This document shows positions 34,282 through 45,172 of a stretch of DNA of 64,000 nt, one piece after another. A program made the position numbers and the translations under genes. The notes under the pieces were generated by a model that saw nothing but the letters and a program-made list of their open reading frames with translations, was not told where the DNA came from and did no database searches. How positions within the stretch are numbered: the first letter of the stretch is position 1; each line of letters starts with the position of its first letter. Location: the NCBI GenBank assembly GCA_015069135.1, contig SVJE01000002.1, positions 231,953 through 295,952 of the forward strand, written 5' to 3'. The stretch comes from Oscillospiraceae bacterium (GTDB lineage Bacteria > Bacillota > Clostridia > UBA1212 > SIG427).

Positions 34282-35922
34282 TTATTTTCCAAGATTAATC
34301 TCCCTTACTTTTTCCCTTACTTTAAGCACAAATCCCGGTGACACAGAAAGTTCATCTATTCCCATTCTTAAGAATGTTTCTGTTAATGTGGTATCTGCTG
34401 CCAATTCTCCACAGATACCTATCCATGCATCATTGGCATGGGCATTTTTTGCAGACATTTCAATCAGTCTTAAGATTGCTTCGTGATGAGTATCACAGAA
34501 TTGGTCTATATGAGGATTCTGTCTGTCGCAGGCTAAGGTGTACTGAATAAGGTCATTGGTACCTACACTGAAAAAATCTACCAATGGTGCCAGTTTATCA
34601 CTGATTATAGCTGCAGCCGGTGTTTCAATCATTATACCTATTTCAGTTTTGTCAGAGTAGGGAAGATTTTCAGAAGAAAGTTGAGATTTTACCTCCTGAC
34701 ATATGTTTAGTATTTCTTCAACTTCAGAAACAGATGTAATCATAGGAAACATTATTCCTAAGTTTCCGTAAGCAGAGGCTCTGTAAAGAGCTCTTAACTG
34801 AGTTTTGAAAATTTCAGGTCTGGTTAGGCATATTCTTATGGCCCGAAGACCCAGTGCAGGGTTTTCTTCTTTTTCCAGATTGAAATAGGGAGCCTGCTTA
34901 TCTGCACCAATATCCAGTGTACGGATAATAACCTTCTTACCACCCATACTTTCTAAGATTTTTTTGTAAACGTTAAACTGCTGTGCTTCTGTGGGATGGT
35001 CTTTATTCTCAAGATAGAGAAACTCACTTCTGAAAAGACCTATGCCACCGGCATCATTAAGAAGAACCGATCCAATATTCTCCACGTTCCCTATATTTGC
35101 ATAAATATTTATTTCAGTACCATCTAAAGTGATGTTTTCTTTACCTTTTAATTTTTGTAACAGTTCTTTTTTCTCGGCTTCCGCTTCCTGCCTTTGTCTG
35201 TAATCTTTAAGTGTTACCTGGTCGGGATTTATTATAAGGGTGCCGGTGAATCCGTCAGCAATAGCAATATCTCCGTCTTTAACACCATCAAGAAAATCTT
35301 TGCCAACTCCGATGATAGCAGGAATATTCATGTTTCTGGCAAGAATTGCAGTGTGGGAATTGGAAGAACCATAGGCAGTAACAAAAGCAGAAACGCTGTC
35401 TTTGTCCAAAGAAACAGTTTCGCTGGGGGCCAAGTCATCAGCGCAGATAATAAGGCCGGGACGGGGACCTGCCCCCCGTCCTGAGCTTTTGTTGCCGGCA
35501 AGACAGTTAATAAGTCGGTTGGAAATATCTCTTACATCTATTGCTCTTGCCTGCATATAGCTGTCATCCATAGTTGCGAACATTTCTGCAAAGTTATCAC
35601 CGGTAGTGGCTACGGCATATTCAGCATTAACACTCTGGGTTTTAATCATTTCTGAAATTGCATCGCTGTAATCTTCGTCTTCCAACATCATTTTGTGGAC
35701 TTCAAAAACCTGAGCATTAGCTTCTCCCACTTCCACCAAAGCTTTGTTGTATATCTCTTCTAACTGACTAAGCGCAGTTTCCTTTGCTTTTTCTAACCTG
35801 TCAAGTTCTTTTTCGGGATTATCAATTTTAATACGTTTTACTTTAATGTCATGTCGTTTGAAAACAGAAATTTCTCCGATAGCTATGGCTCCGTATATAC
35901 CTTTACCGGTAAAATGTTTCAC
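34282..35922 (-). CDS. ptsI: PTS enzyme I (phosphoenolpyruvate-protein phosphotransferase)
   Basis: About 546 residues on the minus strand. GTG at 35922, 8 bases after GAGG, gives MKHFTGKGIYGAIAIGE, the usual enzyme I start; a GTG three codons earlier is also in frame. Phosphorylated histidine in SSNSHTAILARN, PEP site RSEFLYLE, IMIETPAAA, FSVGTNDLIQY and the ICGE cysteine motif near the C-terminus are present. It takes phosphate from PEP and passes it to HPr. It is the third gene of ptsG-ptsH-ptsI, ending next to the accessory island. Confidence 0.96.
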   Translation of the reverse strand: MKHFTGKGIYGAIAIGEISVFKRHDIKVKRIKIDNPEKELDRLEKAKETALSQLEEIYNKALVEVGEANAQVFEVHKMMLEDEDYSDAISEMIKTQSVNAEYAVATTGDNFAEMFATMDDSYMQARAIDVRDISNRLINCLAGNKSSGRGAGPRPGLIICADDLAPSETVSLDKDSVSAFVTAYGSSNSHTAILARNMNIPAIIGVGKDFLDGVKDGDIAIADGFTGTLIINPDQVTLKDYRQRQEAEAEKKELLQKLKGKENITLDGTEINIYANIGNVENIGSVLLNDAGGIGLFRSEFLYLENKDHPTEAQQFNVYKKILESMGGKKVIIRTLDIGADKQAPYFNLEKEENPALGLRAIRICLTRPEIFKTQLRALYRASAYGNLGIMFPMITSVSEVEEILNICQEVKSQLSSENLPYSDKTEIGIMIETPAAAIISDKLAPLVDFFSVGTNDLIQYTLACDRQNPHIDQFCDTHHEAILRLIEMSAKNAHANDAWIGICGELAADTTLTETFLRMGIDELSVSPGFVLKVREKVREINLGK

Positions 35923-35935
35923 TTCACACACCTCT

Positions 35936-36193
35936 TTAAAGATTTGTTTCTAAAAATGTCTTTATTTCTTTTTCTGCAATATCTTCATCCGGGCCGGAGA
36001 TATTTATGGTAACCGTATCTCCATATTTTACTCCCAGGCCCATAAGTGCCATTAATTTAGAGCAGGAGACTTCTTTGTCTCCCTTTTTTATACTGATGGA
36101 ACTTTGATAATCCTTGACTTTTTTTGCCAGCATACCTGCAGGGCGAGCGTGTATACCAAGGTTATCTTTAATTGTATATTCAAATGTTTTCAT
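35936..36193 (-). CDS. ptsH: Phosphocarrier protein HPr
   Basis: 85 residues on the minus strand. Active-site His15 in GIHARPAG is intact, so phosphotransfer from enzyme I to the IICBA transporter is expected. The regulatory region reads SCSKLMALMGLG; aligned with Bacillus HPr (LKSIMGVMSLG) the HPr-kinase target Ser46 is a lysine and the serine is shifted one place. Carbon catabolite control through HPr(Ser-P) may therefore not operate through this protein. A 4-base gap separates it from ptsI. Confidence 0.95.
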   Translation of the reverse strand: MKTFEYTIKDNLGIHARPAGMLAKKVKDYQSSISIKKGDKEVSCSKLMALMGLGVKYGDTVTINISGPDEDIAEKEIKTFLETNL

Positions 36194-36208
36194 AAACAGT
36201 CAGTCCTT

Positions 36209-38371
<2,163 letters not shown>

Positions 38372-38462
38372 TTATTATTTGGGGAAGAAGCTAAATATAT
38401 ACATGAAATGAATTTTAAATTGTAAGTGATTAATTGTGGCTCCCAGATTGCTTTGCTGAATG

Positions 38463-38710
38463 CTCACCGATAAAATTTGTAAAAAATAAAATTGTCGGCG
38501 AGTCTGGACAAAAATCATCGACGTTACCTTGAAAAATGTACGTGTGTCGGCGAGTTTTTGTGTAAAATGGTGATTAGCACCATGAAAAAGTAAGTTTTTC
38601 TGCTTTTTTTAGTCTAAAGTCGCCGACAGAACATAAAAATAAGTGCGTATGTCGGCGAACCTTGCGAGAAGTCGCCGACGAAGTTGCAAAAATAGAGAAT
38701 TGTCGGCGAG
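38463..38710. repeat. Four copies of a 38-40 bp palindromic repeat, TCGCCGAC-N-GTCGGCGA
   Basis: Copies at 38463-38502, 38515-38554, 38620-38658 and 38672-38709. Each has an 8-10 base arm related to TCGCCGACA, about 21 A+T-rich bases and the complementary arm. Copies 3 and 4 have perfect arms; copies 1 and 2 have one or two mismatches in the left arm. Gaps between copies 1/2 and between 3/4 are both 12 bases (counted from full-length copies), so the array is two similar dimers. The interval 38345-38791 has no gene. A fifth copy lies at 57059-57096. Confidence 0.75.
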
Positions 38711-38791
38711 TTTAAAATCGCTATGAAGCGGAATATAAAAAATCTGCCGTGTACAAAACCACGGCAGACATTATAAAGCATAGTAAGAATA

Positions 38792-39421
38792 TTAATCCCA
38801 GTAAAGTGAAAACATATTTTCATTTGTCATCATCTGAACAAGACTATCTTCACCGTCTTCCATTCTTTCAATCAGATCAGGGGAGAAGTCATGGATTTCC
38901 TCAGCCAGCTCTTTCATTTTAACAGGCTTTTTAATAAAAGCAGCGTCAATCTGTTGCATGTCAGCATAAATGATTCTGAAATCCATTTCAAAATCAGATT
39001 TCCATTTAACCAAAGTATCTATAATGTCTTGGTTAGTTACCTCTGCATTGAAACCGGCTGTGCCTGCAGCACGGATAGGCGAAAGTGCATCTTCCTTATT
39101 GATTACAGCTACACAATCATCACCATCTTCAAGACCAATGAAATATTCAGAGCCGAAAGCTATGTAAGAAAGATTGTTTTCCAAAAAGAAAGTATTCAGA
39201 TCTTCCACATAACTTCTGATTTCAGAACCGGAATATTGCATCTTTCCCAGATTTACACAAATACCGTCAAAAGGAACATAATCAAGTTCTTCGTCACTAT
39301 AACCAAAATACTGGTAAATGGGAAGTCCGAAAATGTCTTTCACTTTCTGTAAAATGTTCTCCGGAATGGAGGTCATATCAAGTAATTCTCTATCAAAATC
39401 AGTAAGCTTCAAAATGCTCAT
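38792..39421 (-). CDS. DUF4253-like protein
   Basis: 209 residues, minus strand, soluble, acidic. The C-terminal end (ELAEEIHDFSPDLIERMEDG ... FSLYWD) follows the pattern of DUF4253 proteins, which close with an FCPD-like segment and a WWD-like end. Function unknown. Promoter: TTGTCA-17-TAAAAT on the minus strand, sharing its -35 with the divergent CapA gene. Downstream of it lies the palindromic repeat array. Confidence 0.65.
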   Translation of the reverse strand: MSILKLTDFDRELLDMTSIPENILQKVKDIFGLPIYQYFGYSDEELDYVPFDGICVNLGKMQYSGSEIRSYVEDLNTFFLENNLSYIAFGSEYFIGLEDGDDCVAVINKEDALSPIRAAGTAGFNAEVTNQDIIDTLVKWKSDFEMDFRIIYADMQQIDAAFIKKPVKMKELAEEIHDFSPDLIERMEDGEDSLVQMMTNENMFSLYWD

Positions 39422-39445
39422 CCTTTCATATTAAAAAGTGGATAT

Positions 39446-39496
39446 ATTTTACCATAAAGAGGCTCAATTGACAAACTGGAGACACCATACTAAAAT
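39446..39496. promoter_or_regulatory. Divergent promoters sharing one -35 region
   Basis: Plus strand: TTGACA (39468-39473), 17 bp, TAAAAT (39491-39496), for the gene at 39517. Minus strand: TTGTCA (complement of 39469-39474), 17 bp, TAAAAT (complement of 39446-39451), for the gene ending at 38792. The two -35 hexamers overlap by five bases, so both promoters cannot be occupied at once. Confidence 0.75.
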
Positions 39497-39516
39497 TAAA
39501 CACGGAGGAATGAGAA

Positions 39517-40830
39517 ATGGATTGGATTAAGCAAAACAAAGCACTTTCAATAGTTCTGATGGTTGTTGTGGTGGCACTGATTGCTTCTGTAATTGCAATA
39601 ACATCAATGAAAGACGGAAATATAACACCTGGCACAAAGCCAACGGCAGCACCTACAGGAGAACCGACTCCGGTTCCTACAGAGGAACCTTTAACCTACA
39701 CAGAAATAACATTCTTAAGTGTAGGAGATGTTATGTATCACAGACCTCAGCTAAGAGTTGCGAAAAAAGGTGATATATATGATTTTACTGACAATATGAA
39801 ATATGTAAAATCAATTATTCAAAGTGTGGATTATGCCGCTGCAAACTTTGAAACCACATTATCTAATCCGGATGTGGATTTTCTGGCGGCACCTCAGTTC
39901 CCAAGCTTTAATGCTCCTGATAGCACCGTGGATTCACTTAAAGATGCAGGCTTTGACATGCTTTTCTACTCCAACAACCACTGTTATGACTTTGATGGAG
40001 CGGGTCTTAAGCGTACATTGAAGGTGTTTGCAGAAAAAGGTATGGACTTTATAGGCTCCCGCCCTGATGAAAACAGTAAGTCATACAAGGTAGTTGATGT
40101 TAAGGGGGTTAAAATTGGCCTTATAAACTATATGCAGGAAATAGGCAGTGAAGGTTCAACCGTAAGAATTAACGGAAGCTCAGTGGCTCCTGAAGATTTA
40201 CCTTTGATTGATACATTTAACCATAATAATCCTGAGCCTATGTATCAGGAAATTGAAAGTCGTATGAAAGAGCTTGAGAACCAAGGTGCAGATATTATAA
40301 TTGTTTATATGCACTGGGGTGAAGAATATGACTTAGAGCCAAACTCAAGCCAGAAAGCTATTGCTAAGAAATTGTGTGATATGGGAGTGGGTGCGCTATT
40401 AGCATCTCATCCTCACGTAATACAACCGGTGGAAGTTATTACATCTGCTGACGGTAAGAATGTAATGCCTTGTTTCTATTCAATGGGTAACTTTATTTCC
40501 AATCAGAACAGGGATAACATAAACAAGACCAACGGTATATATACTGAAAATGGTCTCATGCCAATTCTTACTATTAAAAAATACAGTAACGGTGAAACTG
40601 TGGTAAGTAAACTTGATTATGTGTCCACATGGGTACACAACAATGCATATAAGTCTTACACAATCATTCCGATTGAAAAAGCTTTAAGTGATCCTTCTGC
40701 TTACGGACTCTCTTCAGGAAGTAAGATACAGGCAGCAAAGGATATGACAGATGGTTTAGTGAAAGCCGGAATAGAACAGTACAATTCACAGTGGAAAGAT
40801 CCATATCCTGAGGCAACCCTGTTATCATAA
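39517..40830 (+). CDS. CapA-family putative metallophosphoesterase
   Basis: 437 residues. N-terminal membrane anchor (about 10-30), a Thr/Pro linker (PTAAPTGEPTPVPTEEP), then a PGA_cap domain with SVGDVMYH, AANFETTLS, YSNNHCYDF, YMHWGEEY and ASHPHVIQPVE, the metal-ligand pattern of the calcineurin-like fold. CapA proteins take part in poly-gamma-glutamate or wall polymer metabolism; no capBC genes are present here, so the polymer is unknown. Own promoter; GGAGG before the ATG. Confidence 0.9.
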   Translation: MDWIKQNKALSIVLMVVVVALIASVIAITSMKDGNITPGTKPTAAPTGEPTPVPTEEPLTYTEITFLSVGDVMYHRPQLRVAKKGDIYDFTDNMKYVKSIIQSVDYAAANFETTLSNPDVDFLAAPQFPSFNAPDSTVDSLKDAGFDMLFYSNNHCYDFDGAGLKRTLKVFAEKGMDFIGSRPDENSKSYKVVDVKGVKIGLINYMQEIGSEGSTVRINGSSVAPEDLPLIDTFNHNNPEPMYQEIESRMKELENQGADIIIVYMHWGEEYDLEPNSSQKAIAKKLCDMGVGALLASHPHVIQPVEVITSADGKNVMPCFYSMGNFISNQNRDNINKTNGIYTENGLMPILTIKKYSNGETVVSKLDYVSTWVHNNAYKSYTIIPIEKALSDPSAYGLSSGSKIQAAKDMTDGLVKAGIEQYNSQWKDPYPEATLLS

Positions 40831-40854
40831 AAAGTAATATTTTACAAACATAAG

Positions 40855-40887
40855 GACACACTAGCTTCTTGAGGTGGTTAGTGTGTC
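40855..40887 (+). promoter_or_regulatory. Hairpin enclosing RBS and start codon of the CmpB-like gene
   Basis: GACACACTA (40855-40863) pairs perfectly with TAGTGTGTC (40879-40887). The loop carries GAGG (40871-40874) and the right arm the GTG start at 40883. It may terminate the upstream gene weakly or limit translation of the downstream one. Confidence 0.55.
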
Positions 40888-41416
40888 TTATTATTTCAGC
40901 TGCTTTTTTGTATATAGCTTTTTTGGTTGTGGTCTGGAAACCATATTTGCTCTTTTTAATTTGGGAGAATTAGTTTCCAGAAAAACATTGCTTTTGTTCC
41001 CTTTGTGTCCTGTGTACGGACTTGGGGCTATAGCCATAATACTTGCAACAAAGAAATTTAAAGGTAAAATACTTCCTGTCTTTTTTACAGGCATGTTAGC
41101 CGCCACCACAGTGGAGCTTATTATGGATGTGGTATACAGAGATATATTGGGTGTGGAAATCTGGAACTACAGTGACCAACCTCTTAATTTAAACGGACGG
41201 ATTTGCCTGCCCTTTGCCCTGGCCTGGGGTTTACTTTCAGTCCTATTGGTAAAATACATTCATCCTAAAGTGCATGATATGGTAAAAAATATCCCTGCAA
41301 AAGTAAACTTGCCGGTATCATTGATTACCGTTTTCGATGTAGTAATTACCTGTACCCTGTTGTGGCTTTATGGGGATAAAAGCGTTATTGAGAATGTTTT
41401 TTCTTTATATATGTAA
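40883..41416 (+). CDS. CmpB-like membrane protein (putative ABC transporter permease family)
   Basis: 177 residues with about five membrane helices; the opening FFVYSFFGCGLETIFALF, LLLFPLCPVYGLGAI and WNYSDQPLNLNGRICLPFAL match the DUF1113/CmpB family, annotated as putative ABC permease but of unknown function and usually without an ATPase gene beside it. Start GTG 40883 is 8 bases after GAGG; an earlier GTG at 40874 overlaps the ribosome site. The gene end overlaps the convergent flavoprotein gene by about 32 bases. Confidence 0.8.
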   Translation: MSYYFSCFFVYSFFGCGLETIFALFNLGELVSRKTLLLFPLCPVYGLGAIAIILATKKFKGKILPVFFTGMLAATTVELIMDVVYRDILGVEIWNYSDQPLNLNGRICLPFALAWGLLSVLLVKYIHPKVHDMVKNIPAKVNLPVSLITVFDVVITCTLLWLYGDKSVIENVFSLYM

Positions 41417-42302
41417 TAATGCTTTCAGAAGCAAGAGCCCCCTGTCCTACAGCAGTGGCAATTTGCTTAAAATTACAAGCACAATCTCCGGCAGCAAAAA
41501 CACCGGGAAGATTTGTGACCATTTTTTCATCTACTTTAATATTACCCTTACTGTCAGAAAGTAGTCCTAATTTAAGAGCAAAATCAGAAGCTCCCGGTCT
41601 GTCATAGGCTATAAAGAGGCCATCTATATTTTCATGGCTTCCGCCTTCAAAAATGATTTTGTCCAGAATTTTTTCACTGGCCGGAGCCTTACCGCCAAAA
41701 CCTTGGATTTTACCGGTAGAAATTTTCATACCATAGGCTCTCATTATGTTTTCAATTTCAGGATAGAGAGCTTGTCCGTCTGTATATACTGTAATATCCT
41801 GACTAAAATTTCTAAGAACTTCTGCTTCGTGGAGGGCATATTCGCCGGCACCTAAAACTCCCAATTTCTTTTTTCTATAAAGAAAACCGTCACAAGTAGC
41901 ACAATAACTGATGCCGCGACCTTCCAATTCTTTAATACCTTCTTTGTTTATGCGGGGAAGAGCTTTTCCTACGGCTAATAAAATACTGCGACCGGTATAA
42001 ATGTCATTGCCGCAAGTTACATCATAACATCCCGGCTCCATAGAAGACATTTCTAAAGCCAGTACATTTTCATCTTTTACTATTGCTCCGAAGTTAGTTG
42101 CCTGAATTGTGGCAGCTTCCAGTAACATTTTACCGTTAACAGCACCAGGAAAACCGAAAAAGTTTTCAATTCTGTCGGCTTTTGCTAAAGCTCCGTCGTT
42201 GCGACCAAGCACTAAGGTGGAAAGTCCGCTTCTTGCTGTGTATATGGCGGCCTGAAGTCCTGCAGGACCTCTGCCGATTATTATGGTATCGTAGATTTTC
42301 AT
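41385..42302 (-). CDS. Thioredoxin-reductase-like FAD oxidoreductase
   Basis: 305 residues on the minus strand. FAD-binding IIGRGPAGLQAAIYTARSG at the N-terminus, redox CATC in SYCATCDGFLY (about 135), second Rossmann motif LGVLGAGEYALHEAE and the FAD end motif VFAAGDCACN. It would pass electrons from NAD(P)H to a disulfide protein. GRGPAG and GAGEYA differ a little from typical TrxB, and no thioredoxin gene lies nearby, so the partner is unclear. The ATG at 42302 follows AAAAGGTGAT. Confidence 0.88.
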   Translation of the reverse strand: MKIYDTIIIGRGPAGLQAAIYTARSGLSTLVLGRNDGALAKADRIENFFGFPGAVNGKMLLEAATIQATNFGAIVKDENVLALEMSSMEPGCYDVTCGNDIYTGRSILLAVGKALPRINKEGIKELEGRGISYCATCDGFLYRKKKLGVLGAGEYALHEAEVLRNFSQDITVYTDGQALYPEIENIMRAYGMKISTGKIQGFGGKAPASEKILDKIIFEGGSHENIDGLFIAYDRPGASDFALKLGLLSDSKGNIKVDEKMVTNLPGVFAAGDCACNFKQIATAVGQGALASESIITYIKKKHSQ

Positions 42303-42378
42303 TAGTATCACCTTTTATATGTCAACTTTTTTGTTTTGCATACATATTATATACCAAAAACTTAAGGAGTGGATACCC

Positions 42379-42669
42379 ATGTCTTTAGAAAGTAAGATAA
42401 CAAAGGCAAAGTTAGATCAGGCTATTAACATGCTGAAAACAAAAAGTGTGGAGGAATTGTCCGGAAAGTTTGATGACAAAAGCAGGAAAGAGATTCTTTC
42501 TAAAATAGATGAATTTGATGCCAAAAAACTGTCAGAACTTAAAATTGATCCCATGGAGTTTTTGGGGAAGCTGACACCTCAGGATATTGAAAAGGTGAAA
42601 ACTATTGCCGGCAAGGACGTTGATGTACTTATGAAAAAATTGAAGGACATAACCGGTGGCAAAAAATGA
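42379..42669 (+). CDS. Small helical protein of unknown function
   Basis: 96 residues, highly charged and helical, from the ATG after AAGGAG; no membrane segment. It overlaps the next gene by ATGA. Together with the two genes behind it this forms a compact three-gene unit of unknown role. I recognise none of the three. Confidence 0.7.
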   Translation: MSLESKITKAKLDQAINMLKTKSVEELSGKFDDKSRKEILSKIDEFDAKKLSELKIDPMEFLGKLTPQDIEKVKTIAGKDVDVLMKKLKDITGGKK

Positions 42670-42956
42670 GTGAAGAAATTTTCGTGGGGACAGACACTGA
42701 CCAATGTGAGGAAACGGCGGAAGAAAATGAGGGTGTGAATTTAGGAGAAATACTTTCTCTTTTGGACACATATAAAGAGATAACGGAAGAAATAAAGAAT
42801 GACGAAAGGGCAGCGTTTATAAAAGCTATTAAACCATACCTTACCCAATCTCAACAGATGAAAGCAGAAAAATGTCTGAAAATACTGTCCTTGTCCAGAT
42901 TTTTAGAGCATAAGGAGGCTTTTTCCAAGGTAGGAAGCAAATTCTTACCTACGTAA
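42666..42956 (+). CDS. Small acidic protein of unknown function
   Basis: 96 residues, acidic, helical in the second half (FIKAIKPYLTQSQQMKAEKC). Coupled by ATGA overlap to the preceding gene and 23 bases from the next. The composition suggests protein-protein contact rather than catalysis. No family recognised. Confidence 0.65.
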   Translation: MSEEIFVGTDTDQCEETAEENEGVNLGEILSLLDTYKEITEEIKNDERAAFIKAIKPYLTQSQQMKAEKCLKILSLSRFLEHKEAFSKVGSKFLPT

Positions 42957-42979
42957 CACAGAGCATGAGGAGTATTGAA

Positions 42980-43264
42980 GTGGAATCGGTGCACAAAAAT
43001 CCAAAAGGAAAAAACGATGCAGGCTTGCTGAATAAACTGGCAGGCCTGCCTCAGGCTCTTTTCGGGAAAAAAATTGAAACTGAGGAATTGATTATTGGGG
43101 CACTGATTGTGATGCTTCTTCTTAACAGACGAAAGGGCAAAGAAGAGCCTTGTTCGGAAAAAGACGAGGGTCTGCCCCCTGTCTTTAACTCTTTGAAAGA
43201 GTTCCTTGAAAAGCTGGATGATAAGGATATACTGACAATAATGTTACTTTACATTATGCTTTAG
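42980..43264 (+). CDS. Small protein with one hydrophobic segment
   Basis: GTG at 42980 lies 7 bases after GAGGAG; an ATG at 42965 precedes that site. About 94 residues: basic N-terminus, hydrophobic segment LIIGALIVMLLLNRR near the middle, and a C-terminal ILTIMLLYIML. Probably membrane-associated. Last of the three small unknown genes, 21 bases before the radical SAM gene. Confidence 0.55.
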   Translation: MESVHKNPKGKNDAGLLNKLAGLPQALFGKKIETEELIIGALIVMLLLNRRKGKEEPCSEKDEGLPPVFNSLKEFLEKLDDKDILTIMLLYIML

Positions 43265-43285
43265 TGCGGGTAAAATACATTTGAT

Positions 43286-44227
43286 ATGGAAGAAATGTAT
43301 TTTACAAAACTTAAAAGTTGTAATCTTTGCCCAAGGTTTTGCGGTGTTAATCGACTTGAAGGAGAAAAGGGCTTTTGTTCGGCTACAGGAGAAAAGATTT
43401 CGGTAGCAAGGGCCGGTTTACATATGTGGGAGGAACCTTGTATATCAGGCACCAATGGCTCGGGTACAGTTTTTTTTACCGGTTGTAATTTACGCTGTGT
43501 GTATTGCCAAAACAGAAAAATCAGCAGAAGTGAGGTTTCAGGAACACTGATTGATATAAAAAGATTAGCGGAAATTTTCATGGAACTTCAGGGAAAAGGT
43601 GCTCACAATATAAATCTGGTTACGCCGACTCATTATGCCTGTCATATAAAAAGTGCTTTGAAGGAAGCTCGCAGAAACGGCCTCAAAATACCTGTGGTAT
43701 ATAACTGCGGAGGATATGAGAATCCGGAGACGATAGATTTTCTTGGAGAAGATATACAAATATATCTTACTGATTTTAAATATTGGGACAGGCAGCTTGC
43801 AAAAGCATACTCTTATGCAGAAAACTATCCTGCAAAAGCAATCCGTGCGTTGGATGCCATGGTGAAGAATACCGGGAAGGCTGAGTTTGATAAATCCGGC
43901 ATAATGCAAAAAGGTGTAATAGTAAGGCATCTGGTTTTACCTGAAGCCGTGGACAATTCCATAAAGTCTTTGGGATTTTTGAATAAGCGCTATGGCAATA
44001 ATATATACATAAGTATAATGAACCAGTATACACCGCCTGAAGGTGTGTGCTTGCCGGAAGCACTTAAACAGCCTGTCAGTAACGAGGTGTATGGTAAAAT
44101 ACTTGAGTTTGCCCGGGATATTGGAATCGTTAACGGTTTTATTCAGGAAGGCGGAACTGTCAGCGAAAGCTTTATTCCTGAGTTTGACGGATACGGAGTA
44201 ATTGGCTCCGGTATTGAAAAACAATGA
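43286..44227 (+). CDS. Radical SAM protein (PflA-related, COG1313-like)
   Basis: 313 residues. Radical SAM cluster motif CNLRCVYC (about 68-75) preceded by an N-terminal set CNLCPRFCGVNR and FCSATGE that may bind a second cluster, as in COG1313-type pyruvate formate-lyase activating-enzyme homologues. GGYENPETI and the rest fit the short TIM-barrel form. The target is unknown; no glycyl-radical enzyme gene is near. Ribosome site is weak; an in-frame ATG at 43295 is possible. Confidence 0.85.
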   Translation: MEEMYFTKLKSCNLCPRFCGVNRLEGEKGFCSATGEKISVARAGLHMWEEPCISGTNGSGTVFFTGCNLRCVYCQNRKISRSEVSGTLIDIKRLAEIFMELQGKGAHNINLVTPTHYACHIKSALKEARRNGLKIPVVYNCGGYENPETIDFLGEDIQIYLTDFKYWDRQLAKAYSYAENYPAKAIRALDAMVKNTGKAEFDKSGIMQKGVIVRHLVLPEAVDNSIKSLGFLNKRYGNNIYISIMNQYTPPEGVCLPEALKQPVSNEVYGKILEFARDIGIVNGFIQEGGTVSESFIPEFDGYGVIGSGIEKQ

Positions 44228-44242
44228 CTTTCTTGGTAAAAT
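44214..44242 (+). promoter_or_regulatory. Sigma-A promoter for the gene at 44275
   Basis: TTGAAA (44214-44219), 17 bp, TAAAAT (44237-44242); the -35 lies in the last codons of the radical SAM gene. Confidence 0.7.
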
Positions 44243-44274
44243 AAAATGCAATCTAATTATTAAGAGGATTTATT

Positions 44275-45141
44275 ATGAAACAGTGTTTAGCAAGAATAAA
44301 AAGAAGACCTTTGATCATAATCCTTATGGCTGTTCTTACATTGCCTTTGTGTCTGTTTGAACAGTTTAATGCTGTTACAGAAAGATATGGTTCTTTCTCA
44401 AAGCTTTTTGAAGAAGATTTTATGACTACTCTTTCTAACGTGGCAGATGGCATAGCTAATTCCTGGAGTACGCCGGGTATATTTATTCTCACAATCATAG
44501 TGAGTGTATTTTTTGTTTTGGCCTTGTCTGTACTTTTGGGTGTTTACACAGGTGGATATTTTCAGAATCTTTATTTGTCAGTTATAGATTCTGCTCCTAA
44601 AAAAGGTGATTTCAAGTTAGGTATCAACAGACATTTTCCAAAGATGACAGGATTCTGTCTGCTTTTCATAAGTTCTTTTATACTTGTTTCTATGCTAGTG
44701 CTCTTTTCAATAGTTCCTTTTGCAATGCATCTGGAAATGTTTTTAGCAGGCGACTCCAGTGTTATATTTAAAATGATGTTACTGGCAGTAGTTACTATTC
44801 TTTTCGGGTATTTTACAATTGTGTTCTATGCAATGTATATGTCATATATGATTCCGTCCCTTATCAGCTTCAAAAAGGGTGGTGTAGTGGTTTCTTTTAA
44901 AATGACAAATGGTTATTGCTGGTATCTGATGCCAAGAACTACATTGTTCCTGTTTGTTCTGTTATTAGAGAAAGTTGTAATGTTGGCAATGGGATACGGT
45001 CCTGCCACCGGTGGCTTTTCTTTCGTATGTTTTATGATTAACTGGGTGCTTACCACAGTGATTATGTTTGTTTACTTCTATTATGTTTTCAACACATTCA
45101 AAATCATGAAAGAAGACATGTTTACAGCTCAGGAAGAATAA
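44275..45141 (+). CDS. Polytopic membrane protein of unknown function
   Basis: 288 residues with about six membrane helices (starting PLIIILMAVLTLPLCLF; later FILTIIVSVFFVLALSVLLG) and an acidic C-terminal tail (KIMKEDMFTAQEE). AAGAGG precedes the ATG. No transporter motif seen. It has its own promoter and is separated from iscR by another strong promoter, so it is likely monocistronic. Confidence 0.7.
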   Translation: MKQCLARIKRRPLIIILMAVLTLPLCLFEQFNAVTERYGSFSKLFEEDFMTTLSNVADGIANSWSTPGIFILTIIVSVFFVLALSVLLGVYTGGYFQNLYLSVIDSAPKKGDFKLGINRHFPKMTGFCLLFISSFILVSMLVLFSIVPFAMHLEMFLAGDSSVIFKMMLLAVVTILFGYFTIVFYAMYMSYMIPSLISFKKGGVVVSFKMTNGYCWYLMPRTTLFLFVLLLEKVVMLAMGYGPATGGFSFVCFMINWVLTTVIMFVYFYYVFNTFKIMKEDMFTAQEE

Positions 45142-45172
45142 TTTTTTTGCAAAATATTAATATTACATAGTG

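Noticed and set aside
38463..38710. Possible CRISPR array
   Set aside because: The repeated unit is an inverted pair of 8-10 bases with only four copies and irregular spacing (12, then about 65 bases); no direct repeat of 24 or more bases and no cas genes.
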